64,000 nt of DNA from Pseudomonas putida S13.1.2 (GTDB lineage Bacteria; Pseudomonadota; Gammaproteobacteria; Pseudomonadales; Pseudomonadaceae). The notes beneath the pieces were generated by a model. That model was given only the letters and a program-made list of their open reading frames with translations, searched no databases and was not told the DNA's origin. The position numbers and the translations under genes were made by a program. Each line of letters opens with the position of its first letter. Positions within the stretch are counted from its first letter, which is position 1. The stretch spans positions 5,738,501 through 5,802,500 of the forward strand of contig NZ_CP010979.1 in NCBI RefSeq assembly GCF_000498395.2, read 5' to 3'. Of the stretch, positions 17,420-25,102 are shown in pieces.

Positions 17420-18818
17420 CTGCAAAGACCTCGAAGACTAATTCGCCGAGCTTTTCACCATATTTCATGCCGCCGACGCTACCAGCCAAGGTACCTGTGC
17501 CGGTGATTACTATTCCACATGCGACAGTCCCGGGTCCAAATCTCCAGCAAACCTTCGCAGAGACTCTGGCTGATACTTTGCCGGCCGCCCAGCCGCCGGC
17601 TAAGCCGCCAGAGAAATTACTTGTTTCAGTAACTTTGACTTTTTCGCAGGCTGTGGTGTTTCCCTCTTTACAGACTTCAGAGACTTTGATTGCCGAGCCG
17701 ATTCCACCAATAGTAATCCCTATACGCCCGCCGGTTTTCAAATATTTGGTCATCTTGGCCAGTTTATCCATATGTGTCGCGTAGCCAGGGATGTGTGTCG
17801 GTCCTCCCGCCTTGCTCCAATGATGGACTAAACTTTTCGATGAGATTCCCAGGTCCCGCCGCAGACTCTCATAATTTCCGAGATTGAGCCGCTTGTTCAG
17901 AACGGTTGCGTTCAAATTTTTACTTAATTGCGTAAATAGTTTATGACGTTCCGCAAAGAACTCAGGGTGCCTAAGATGCCCATGCTTGATGAATTGATCT
18001 TTATGCAGGTCTTCAATTTTTCGCAGTATGTCGCTGAGTTCATCCAGCGACTTGCCAACCATCGCCTCACTCACCCCCATCGCCAGGCTCACATCGCTGA
18101 GCAACCCGGCAATCTCGGCCTGATGGCGCATCATGAACTCGGCCTCTTCTGGCGTCAGGCTCGCCAACGCTTCCCGCGCCTGTTTCGCCGCACTCATTGC
18201 AGTCAGTTCTTCACGCGTACACACCGGCCGCTGCAAACCGTCGCCAATGACAAAGATCTCACCTGCCTTGAACCCTCGCTGATAGGTCGGGTTCAGTCGT
18301 TCCAGAATCGAGCCAGGCAGGTTGGCCTGCGGCGCGCCGAGTTCTGCCAAGACTTCCTGATACGTCATGCAGCGCGGAACGATGTAGAAGCCAGGCTCCA
18401 TGCCCTGCGCTGTTTTTGAGGGCTGATGTGCCCCAGGTTGATAGCGGCTGCTTACTTGGTTACTCGCTTGTGCCTGTGGTGGTGCCTCATGAACAGGCTC
18501 AGGTACAGGCGCCCTGCGCGGCGGCGCAGGTGCATATCCATTTGCAACCAGTCGATTGCTGCCCGATGGGCACCCGCATTGCACCAGCGCTCCATCCAGG
18601 GCAGTGGGTATATCGTCCTGCCTCCAGCGGGATTCGCCCTCGATGATGGTGCCCGCTTGTCCACAGAGGGGGCAGGGTGTGGTCGGGTCGCCTTGAAGCA
18701 GCCAGTTGCGGCCATGCACGCGGCCCCTGGCACGGCTGGCAATGCAGATAGCGCCTGTGGTGGTTTGGTCGCCGTCCAGGCCCTGGTATCGGCCGAAGAT
18801 ATTCATGCGCATGCTCAT
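17412..18818 (-). CDS. PAAR-domain polymorphic toxin, probable T6SS pore-forming effector (intact)
   Basis: A 468-residue protein. Residues 1-92 form a PAAR domain, which caps the VgrG spike of type VI secretion systems, with CPLCGQAGTIIEG and the closing CGCPSGSNRLVA. A Pro/Ala linker (~94-140) precedes a middle domain (~141-200, GFYIVPRCMTYQEV) and a helical stretch (~205-300). The C-terminal region (~360-455) has glycine-spaced hydrophobic segments (GGRIGITIGGIGSAI, GIVITGTGTLAGSVGG) like glycine zippers of membrane-inserting toxins. The stop overlaps the immunity-like gene. No VgrG or other T6SS gene is nearby, so this is an orphan cargo module. Pore formation is inferred from composition. 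Confidence 0.75.
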   Translation of the reverse strand: MSMRMNIFGRYQGLDGDQTTTGAICIASRARGRVHGRNWLLQGDPTTPCPLCGQAGTIIEGESRWRQDDIPTALDGALVQCGCPSGSNRLVANGYAPAPPRRAPVPEPVHEAPPQAQASNQVSSRYQPGAHQPSKTAQGMEPGFYIVPRCMTYQEVLAELGAPQANLPGSILERLNPTYQRGFKAGEIFVIGDGLQRPVCTREELTAMSAAKQAREALASLTPEEAEFMMRHQAEIAGLLSDVSLAMGVSEAMVGKSLDELSDILRKIEDLHKDQFIKHGHLRHPEFFAERHKLFTQLSKNLNATVLNKRLNLGNYESLRRDLGISSKSLVHHWSKAGGPTHIPGYATHMDKLAKMTKYLKTGGRIGITIGGIGSAIKVSEVCKEGNTTACEKVKVTETSNFSGGLAGGWAAGKVSARVSAKVCWRFGPGTVACGIVITGTGTLAGSVGGMKYGEKLGELVFEVFADD

Positions 18819-18894
18819 GGCTCGCCTCTTTTTTGAGGATGAAAGCCAGGAAGCTAGCAGCCTCTAGACGGGTATTTTCGGGTTGGAAAGGGTT

Positions 18895-18908
18895 TAGGAA
18901 GAGTCCTA
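18895..18908. promoter_or_regulatory. Palindrome upstream of toxin A
   Basis: TAGGA-AGAG-TCCTA is a perfect inverted repeat about 77 bases before the toxin A start. Its counterpart at 21604-21617 before toxin B is TAGGA-AACG-CCCTA, with one mismatch. It may be an operator or part of the toxin promoter; the regulator is unknown. Confidence 0.4.
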
Positions 18909-19163
18909 CAAGAGGTAGAGATTTGGACTACACGGTTTTTTAACTGACAGGTTTCGCTACACCTGTCAGGGCGAACACCTGCCAGCCTTGGTGCCTGTCC
19001 AAGACATGCATGCCTACTACAATTTCAGACTCTTCCTACGCCTCAGGACTGGCAACTCGATCCCCTGCGAAATACCCTACAACCTCTGTCGACACGCGTC
19101 TGATTGTTCCTGCAAATCCCGCCCTCTAGGCTTTGCCTGTCGCTGACGGTTCAGCGATCGGGT

Positions 19164-19333
19164 GTGGAAACCTGTAGTAAGCATTTCAGGGTATGTCGTT
19201 CATGGCGGCTGTACCCGGGAGGCCTCGTGCCTACCGAGTTTTCCCTGAATGCACTCGGGTTTCCACCCCGTGTACAGCTGCCACCCTTCCTGTGGAAACG
19301 GAAGAGGAGGTCAACGAGCATTCAGGAGAACCC
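19164..19333 (+). promoter_or_regulatory. Structured RNA leader of DUF3077 gene, copy B, with possible SD masking
   Basis: Stem 1: GTGGAAACC (19164-19172) with GGTTTCCAC (19258-19266), perfect. Stem 2: TGGCGGCTGTACCCGG (19203-19218) with CCGTGTACAGCTGCCA (19268-19283). Against copy A, an A-T pair in stem 2 becomes G-C, a compensatory change. A third GTGGAAAC is at 19292-19299. CCTGAATGC (19244-19252) is the exact complement of GCATTCAGG (19318-19326), which overlaps the AGGAG ribosome site (19324-19328), and can also pair with GCATTTCAGG (19181-19190). This suggests two alternative folds that expose or hide the ribosome site. Confidence 0.62.
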
Positions 19334-19594
19334 ATGACCGACGAAACCAAAACCACCCCAGGCGTAACCTATTTCTACCAAGGCGAAGGCCAAACCCATC
19401 CTCTGTTCCGCATAGCCGAAGGCATCCCCTGCCGCAGCGCTCGCGAGCAGGCCTCCGAGTTGATGGGCTATGCACGGGACCAGTCGCTGACTGGTTTGAT
19501 GGATGGCGACCAGCAAATGATGTGGGCATCGCATTACTTCGCAGCCATGGCCAAGGCGCTGCTGGATGATGCCGAGCTGGGCTTGATGCGCTGA
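19334..19594 (+). CDS. DUF3077 family protein, copy B
   Basis: An 86-residue protein differing from copy A by a single residue. Unlike copy A it has a strong ribosome site (AGGAG, 6 bases before the ATG at 19334), and that site lies inside a sequence complementary to the leader, so translation may be controlled by leader folding. Function is unknown. It runs convergent to the immunity-toxin pair of unit B and divergent from the toxin of unit A. Confidence 0.78.
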   Translation: MTDETKTTPGVTYFYQGEGQTHPLFRIAEGIPCRSAREQASELMGYARDQSLTGLMDGDQQMMWASHYFAAMAKALLDDAELGLMR

Positions 19595-19604
19595 CTTTTG
19601 TATT

Positions 19605-19705
19605 GGCTGTACCGGCCCTTTCGCGGGTGAACCCGCTCCCACAGGAATTGTGCATAGATTGAAAGATGCGCGATCCCTGTGGGAGCGGGTTTACCCGCGA
19701 ATTAG
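19605..19705. repeat. REP palindrome pair, unit B
   Basis: Inverted arms with GCGGGTGAACCCGCTCCCACAG on the left, split here as GCGGGTGAACCCGC plus TCCCACAG, and GGGAGCGGGTTTACCCGCG on the right. It corresponds to the half-decayed pair at 16293-16388 and sits between convergent DUF3077 and immunity genes. Confidence 0.85.
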
Positions 19706-19742
19706 CTGTGCGATCAGCTTTTTTCTGAAACATGTTTGTGTA

Positions 19743-20129
19743 TCATTTGATCAGCTTCATTAGGTAATATGCCGCTACCCAGGCAATGCCAATAGTATTT
19801 AGCGAAGATGCAATGAGTATTTTACCTCTTAAATACCTGGGGAATTGTAAGTGGTCTTGCTCATCCAATAGCCCACGGCGAATGCTGAAGGCGGGGGATC
19901 CAATGGCACCGGCGATTACAGAAATCACTAGAATTCTGGAACCAATTTTTTGCTCTCCCCACATGCCGGTCGCAAATGGAAGGCACGCGCTACGTTGGAG
20001 TGCTGAGGTCATTTCTTTATATTGGCGAGAGCAGGCGATGTGAAGGTCAGCTACAAGCCCGATTAAAGCGAGGCAGATAGGAGCGCCTAACAGAAATAAT
20101 CTTATTTTTACGTCAAGGTGATCAATCAT
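19743..20129 (-). CDS. Putative membrane immunity protein, copy B
   Basis: A 128-residue homologue of the unit A protein, with three likely membrane helices (IRLFLLGAPICLALIGLVA, RILVISVIAGAIGS, ASSLNTIGIAWVAAYYL). Substitutions concentrate at the two ends, while residues ~30-75 are nearly unchanged. It overlaps the frameshifted toxin B frame by 8 bases (ATG at 20129; an alternative TTG is at 20135). The reading frame is intact although its toxin is not, so it may serve as an orphan immunity gene. Confidence 0.68.
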   Translation of the reverse strand: MIDHLDVKIRLFLLGAPICLALIGLVADLHIACSRQYKEMTSALQRSACLPFATGMWGEQKIGSRILVISVIAGAIGSPAFSIRRGLLDEQDHLQFPRYLRGKILIASSLNTIGIAWVAAYYLMKLIK

Positions 20130-21527
20130 CTCCAAAGACCTCGAAGACTAATTCGCCTAGCTCCTCGCCCGCTTCCATACCACCGATGCTGCCGGCCAAG
20201 GCGCCTCCACCAGTGATCACTATTCCACATGCAACGGCGTAGGGTCCGACTCTCCAGCAAACCTTCGTAGAAATTCTGCCCGCAAGTTTTCCTGCCAACC
20301 AGCCACCCGCTAAGCCACCGGAAAAATTACCTGCCTCAGTAACGCTGACTTTTTACAGGCATGTGTGTTGCCCTCTTTGCACACCTCAGAAATTTTCATA
20401 GCAGCTCCGCTACCGCCAATAGCAGTGCCAATACGTCCCCCGGTTTTTAAATATTTAGCCATTTTGGCCAGCTTGTCCAAATGTGTCGAGTAACCAGGGA
20501 TGTGGCTCGGAGCCCCTGCTTTACTCCAGTGGTGTACTAAGCTTCTTGACGATATACCTAAATCCCGGCGGAGGTTTTCATAATTGCCGAGGTTGAGGCG
20601 TTTGTTTAAACCGGTCGCTTTTAAGTTCACACTCAGTTGCGTGAATAGTTTATGACGTTCCGCAAAGAACTCAGGGTGCCTCAGGTGCCCATGCTTGATG
20701 AGTTGATCTTTATGCAGGTCTTCAATTTTTCGCAGTATGTCGCTGAGTTCATCCAGCGACTTGCCAACCATCGCCTCACTCACCCCCATCGTCAGGCTCA
20801 CATCGCTGAGCAACCCGGCAATCTCGGCCTGATGGCGCATCATGAACTCGGCCTCTTCTGGCGTCAGGCTCGCCAACGCTTCCCGTGCCTGTTTCGCCGC
20901 ACTCATTGCAGTCAGTTCTTCACGCGTGCACACCGGCCGCTGCAAACCGTCGCCAATGACAAAGATCTCACCTGCCTTGAACCCACGCTGATAGGTCGGG
21001 TTCAGTCGTTCCAGAATCGAGTTAGGCAGGTTGGCCTGCGGCGCGCCGAGTTCTGCCAAGACTTCCTGATACGTCATGCAGCGCGGAACGATGTAGAAGC
21101 CAGGCTCCATGCCCTGCGCTGTTTTTGAGGGCTGATGTGCCCCAGGTTGATAGCTGCTGCTGACTTGGTTACTCGCTTGGGCCTGTGGTGGTGCCTCATG
21201 AACAGGCTCAGGTGCAGGCGCCCTGCGCGGCGGCGCAGGTGCATATTCACTTGCAACCAGGCGATTGCTGCCCGATGGGCACCCGCATTGCACCAGCGCT
21301 CCATCCAGAGCAGTGGGTATGTCGTCCTGCCTCCAGCGGGATTCGCCCTCGATGATGGTGCCCGCTTGTCCACAGAGGGGGCAGGGTGTGGTCGGGTCGC
21401 CTTGAAGCAGCCAGTTGCGGCCGTGCACGCGGCCCCTGGCCCGGCTGGCAATACAAACAGCGCCTGTGGTGGTTTGGTCGCCCTCAAGGCCCTGGTATCG
21501 GCCGAATATGTTCATGCGCATGCTCAT
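20122..21527 (-). pseudogene. PAAR-domain toxin, copy B, frameshifted before the hydrophobic C-terminal domain
   Basis: The open frame from 21527 encodes 405 residues: the PAAR domain, linker and middle domain nearly identical to toxin A. After HACKK it runs into unrelated SALLRQVIFPVA and stops at 20310. One base is missing relative to copy A near 20350-20357 (TTTTTCGCAGG in A, TTTTTACAGG in B). Shifting frame there restores a sequence parallel to toxin A (VSVTEAGNFSGGLAGGW, later GIVITGGGALAGSIGG) to a stop at 20122, exactly where it would overlap its immunity gene. The glycine-rich domain is therefore lost unless the base is a sequencing artefact or ribosomes slip on the A run. Confidence 0.82.
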
Positions 21528-21794
21528 GGCTTGCCTCTTTTTTGAGGATGAAAGCCAGGAACCTAGCAGCCTGTAGACGGGTATTTTCGGGGCAGGGAGG
21601 CTTTAGGAAACGCCCTACAGGGGATAGAGAATTGGACTACAAACCTTGCTGGGTGGCACCGCCTGTCAGCCCTGATGCATTCCCAAGGCATGCGCCACCC
21701 CCACCACACGTTTAGTCATTAATGCCCCTTTGACTCCCCGGCAAGCAGTGCTTCACTGGGTCTCTCAAGCCTACCCGGATCCAGGAGCCCCCCG

Positions 21795-23447
21795 ATGAAC
21801 CTGCACCAGTACGCTGAAACCCACGAAGTCACCAACCAGCCACCGTCCCTCGACGGCGCCAACCTGTACCGCCTCGACCTGCCATTGCAGGAGTGGTCAC
21901 GGCGTTTCGGCGCGGGCTGGGCCGAGTCGCGGATCGATGCCTACGGCGCCTTGGCGGGCGGCCCGCTGATGCAGGCAGGTTTCCTGGCCAACGCGCACAA
22001 GCCGGAGTTCATCAGCCACGACCGCTATGGCCATCGCATCGACCTGGTCGAGTTCCACCCGGCCTACCACGAGCTGATGCGCACCGCCGTCGAGCACGGC
22101 CTGCCTTCTTTACCATGGGCCGAACCCCGCGCTGGCGCCCATGTGGCACGCGCGTCGATGACTTACCTGCACAGCCAGGCCGAAGCCGGTACTGGCTGCC
22201 CGCTGACCATGACCTTCGCCGCCGTGCCGGCGCTACGGCTTCAGCCCGAACTGGCCGAGTACTGGCTGCCGAAAATCCTGGCCTGCGAATATGACCCGCG
22301 CAACGTCGGCGACCGGCACAAGGCCGGGGTCACCCTGGGCATGGCCATGACCGAGAAGCAGGGCGGCACCGATGTGCGCGCCAATACCACGCGGGCGTAC
22401 CCGGTGGGCGCACCTGGCCCGGGCCAGCCATATGAGCTGGTCGGGCACAAGTGGTTCTGTTCTGCGCCCATGTGCGATGCCTTCCTCACGCTGGCGCAAA
22501 CCGAAAAAGGCCTTAGCTGCTTCCTGCTGCCGCGCCACCGCCCGGACGACAACCGCAACCAGTTTTATATCCAGCGCCTGAAGAACAAGCTGGGCAACAG
22601 CTCGAACGCCTCCAGCGAGGTGGAGTTCCGTGGTGCGCTGGCCTGGATGATCGGCGAAGAAGGGCGGGGTGTGCCGACCATCATCGAGATGGTCGCCATG
22701 ACCCGTTTCGACTGCATGGTCGGTTCCAGCGCGCTGATGCGTCAGGCGTTGACTCAGGCGGCCCACCACTGCGCGCACCGTAAGGTTGGCGGGCGGTTGC
22801 TCAATGAGCAGCCGCTGATGCAGAACGTGCTGGCTGACCTGGCCTTGGAAAGCGAGGCTGCACTGGCCCTGAGCCTGCGCATGGGGCAGGCGCTGGAGCA
22901 ACTCGACGACCCGCAGCAGGCGCATTTCGCCCGGCTGGTCACGGCAGTGGGCAAGTACTGGATCTGCAAGCGCGCGCCGGCCATGATCAACGAGGCCGCC
23001 GAATGCCTGGGCGGTGCGGGTTATGTCGAAGACAGCATCCTGCCACGGCTGTACCGCGAGGCACCGGTTAATTCGACCTGGGAAGGCTCTGGGAATGTGC
23101 AGTGCCTGGATGTGCTGCGGGCCTTGTCCAAGGAGCCGGGCGTGCTCGATGCGCTGTTCGCCGAATTGGGCGACGGGCATGGAGATCCGCGGCTGGCGGC
23201 GTATATCGGCAACCTCAAGGGGGCATTTGCCGACACCGGCGACATACAGTACCGCGCGCGGCAGCTGACCGAGGATATCGCCCTGGCGCTTCAGGCCAAG
23301 CTGTTGCTGGAGGCGGGCAATGCGGTGGTCAGTGACGCGTTTATCGGTAGCCGGCTGACGGGTGGTGGACGAGTGTACGGGGCGCTGCCACGGGGTGTGG
23401 ATGTGCAGGCACTGGTGAGCAGGGCAACACCAGCCTGGCCGAGTTGA
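21795..23447 (+). CDS. AidB-type acyl-CoA dehydrogenase family protein
   Basis: A 550-residue flavoprotein resembling E. coli AidB, a member of the acyl-CoA dehydrogenase superfamily linked to protection from alkylating agents. Similarity to AidB as I recall it runs the whole length: TNQPPSLDGANLY at the start, MTFAAVPAL, GMAMTEKQGGTDVRANTTRA (FAD-binding region), GHKWFCSAP, MTRFDCMVGS and PVNSTWEGSGNVQCLDVLRA near residue 430. Residues after ~450 are the AidB-like C-terminal part. Dehydrogenase activity is not assured in this subgroup. It is the first core gene after the island; in P. aeruginosa an acyl-CoA dehydrogenase lies between ladS and amn. Confidence 0.88.
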   Translation: MNLHQYAETHEVTNQPPSLDGANLYRLDLPLQEWSRRFGAGWAESRIDAYGALAGGPLMQAGFLANAHKPEFISHDRYGHRIDLVEFHPAYHELMRTAVEHGLPSLPWAEPRAGAHVARASMTYLHSQAEAGTGCPLTMTFAAVPALRLQPELAEYWLPKILACEYDPRNVGDRHKAGVTLGMAMTEKQGGTDVRANTTRAYPVGAPGPGQPYELVGHKWFCSAPMCDAFLTLAQTEKGLSCFLLPRHRPDDNRNQFYIQRLKNKLGNSSNASSEVEFRGALAWMIGEEGRGVPTIIEMVAMTRFDCMVGSSALMRQALTQAAHHCAHRKVGGRLLNEQPLMQNVLADLALESEAALALSLRMGQALEQLDDPQQAHFARLVTAVGKYWICKRAPAMINEAAECLGGAGYVEDSILPRLYREAPVNSTWEGSGNVQCLDVLRALSKEPGVLDALFAELGDGHGDPRLAAYIGNLKGAFADTGDIQYRARQLTEDIALALQAKLLLEAGNAVVSDAFIGSRLTGGGRVYGALPRGVDVQALVSRATPAWPS

Positions 23448-23464
23448 GGTGGCTTTGAAAGGCT

Positions 23465-23555
23465 AATCGCCGGCAAGCCAGCTGCCACAGGTAATGCACA
23501 AGGTTCGATAGCGGTGGAGTACTTGTGGAAGCTGGCTTGCCGGCGATGAGGCCGG
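23465..23555. repeat. REP pair (GCCGGC class)
   Basis: Inverted arms with CGCCGGCAAGCCAGCTGCC and GAAGCTGGCTTGCCGGCG, a second REP sequence class distinct from the GCGGG type. It lies between the AidB-like gene and amn. Confidence 0.85.
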
Positions 23556-23632
23556 TACTGACCGCCGGGGATGTAATTGCCATGAAACGCAGGCAAGATG
23601 GTTCACATGCATGTCCAGACAGGAAGCACAGT

Positions 23633-25096
23633 GTGAGCCACGCTTTTGTAGTCGTTGATACCCCCGAACAGGCCGTCGACCGTCTGGCGGCCCTGCATGA
23701 ACAGGCCACCGGGGCCCTGAGCCAGGCCCTCAAGCGTTACCTGAAGGACCGTACCGAGCCGGGCGCCGATGAGCGCGACCTGTTCCGCTACCCGGCGTTG
23801 CGCCTGACCTACTACAGCCACGGTGAGGTCGCCGCCACCACGCGGGCCTATGCCAAGGTGCAGGTGGCCGGCACCTACAGCGTCACCGTCACCCAGCCAG
23901 CCGCGTTCCGTGGCTACCTGCTGGAGCAGCTGCGCCCGTTGATGCACGACTACACCGTCACGGTAGAGGTGGGCATCAGCGAGCAGAACATTCCGTACCC
24001 TTACGTGGTCGACCAGGGTGACGAACTGGCCGGCAGCGGCATTACCGCCGCGCAGCTGGCGCGGGTGTTCCCCAGCACTGACCTGTCGGCCGCCACCGAC
24101 AACATCGCCGATGGCCTGTACGACTGGGACCGTGCCGAAATCTTTCCGTTGGCGCTGTTCGACGCCGCACGCGTCGACTTTTCGCTGCGCCGCCTGGTGC
24201 ACTACACCGGCAGCGACTGGCGTCATGTGCAGCCGTGGATCCTGCTGACCAACTACCACCGTTATGTCGACCAGTTCATCAGCCACGGTCTGGAGCAACT
24301 TCGCGACGACCCGCGCTTCGTGCGCATGGTGCTGCCGGGCAACGTGGTGATCGAAAAAGCCATGGACCACGGCGAGACCCAGGCCTTGGTCGCCAGCGTG
24401 ATCTGGCACCGCTACCAGATGCCGGCCTACCACCTGATCGCCGCCGACGGTGACGGCGTTACCTTGGTCAACATTGGTGTCGGCCCGTCCAACGCCAAGA
24501 ACATCACCGACCACCTGGCCGTGCTGCGCCCGCACTGCTGGCTGATGATCGGCCACTGCGGCGGCTTGCGACAGTCGCAAACCATTGGCGACTACGTGCT
24601 GGCCCACGCCTACATGCGTCGTGACGGTATTCTCGACCGGGTGGTGCCGCCGAACATCCCGATTCCAGCCCTGGCCGAAGTGCAGATGGCCTTGCAGGAG
24701 GCTGCCGCGCAGGTCACCGGCGAGCGTGGCGAACAACTCAAGAAGCGCCTGCGCACCGGTACCGTGCTGACTTACGACGACCGCAACTGGGAGCTGCGCT
24801 GGGCTCAGGAACGCCCGCTCATCAACCTGTCGCGTGCAGTGGCAGTGGACATGGAAAGCGGCACCATTGCCGCCCAGGGTTATCGTTTGCGCGTGCCGTA
24901 CGGCACCTTGCTGTGTGTGTCCGACAAGCCGCTGCACAGCGAGATCAAGCTGCCGGGTTCGGCCAACGCCTTCTACAACCGGGCGGTCAGCCAGCACCTG
25001 AAGATCGGCATTGCTGCCCTCGACCTGTTGCGCACCGAGCTCAACTCGCTGCACTCGCGTAAACTGCGCAGCTTCGATGAGCCGCCGTTCCGCTGA
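23633..25096 (+). CDS. amn: AMP nucleosidase
   Basis: Hydrolyses AMP to adenine and ribose-5-phosphate, adjusting adenylate pools. The 487-residue product matches the E. coli enzyme in length and in long conserved stretches: EQNIPYPYVVDQGDELAGS, DARRVDF-like DAARVDFSL, VNIGVGPSNAKNITDHLAVL, MIGHCGGLR, DMESGTIAAQGYR and the C-terminal LHSRKLRSFDEPPFR. The start is taken as GTG at 23633 (V/M-SHAFVVVD), with AGGAAG about 8 bases upstream. An ATG at 23582 would add 17 residues with no family resemblance. rluE follows after 6 bases. Confidence 0.95.
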   Translation: MSHAFVVVDTPEQAVDRLAALHEQATGALSQALKRYLKDRTEPGADERDLFRYPALRLTYYSHGEVAATTRAYAKVQVAGTYSVTVTQPAAFRGYLLEQLRPLMHDYTVTVEVGISEQNIPYPYVVDQGDELAGSGITAAQLARVFPSTDLSAATDNIADGLYDWDRAEIFPLALFDAARVDFSLRRLVHYTGSDWRHVQPWILLTNYHRYVDQFISHGLEQLRDDPRFVRMVLPGNVVIEKAMDHGETQALVASVIWHRYQMPAYHLIAADGDGVTLVNIGVGPSNAKNITDHLAVLRPHCWLMIGHCGGLRQSQTIGDYVLAHAYMRRDGILDRVVPPNIPIPALAEVQMALQEAAAQVTGERGEQLKKRLRTGTVLTYDDRNWELRWAQERPLINLSRAVAVDMESGTIAAQGYRLRVPYGTLLCVSDKPLHSEIKLPGSANAFYNRAVSQHLKIGIAALDLLRTELNSLHSRKLRSFDEPPFR

Positions 25097-25102
25097 GGAT
25101 CC

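Larger units (their letters stand above)
15706..18932. repeat. Duplicated island unit A
   Basis: First copy of a module repeated at 19014-21641. It starts at CTACGACGATTTCAGACTC and ends near ATTTGGACTACA. It carries the RNA leader, a DUF3077 gene (+), a REP, a membrane-protein gene (-), an immunity-like gene (-) and a PAAR toxin gene (-). Parts of A and B are almost identical and parts are clearly diverged. Boundaries are where similarity fades by eye. Confidence 0.85.
19014..21641. repeat. Duplicated island unit B
   Basis: Second copy of the module at 15706-18932. It keeps leader, DUF3077 gene, REP pair, immunity-like gene and toxin gene, but lacks the DUF4234-like gene. The toxin is frameshifted. 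The PAAR half and DUF3077 gene are nearly identical to unit A, while the toxin C-terminus, immunity gene and leader are diverged. Confidence 0.85.

Noticed and set aside
20340..20372. Programmed -1 frameshifting in toxin B
   Set aside because: TGT-AAA-AAG allows A-site slippage, but the P-site would re-pair with UAA, which is poor, and toxin A needs no shift. A simple deletion is more likely.
23603..25054. Long minus-strand frame (about 480 codons) opposite amn
   Set aside because: The amn product matches its family end to end, and the antisense frame is a composition effect of GC-rich third positions.
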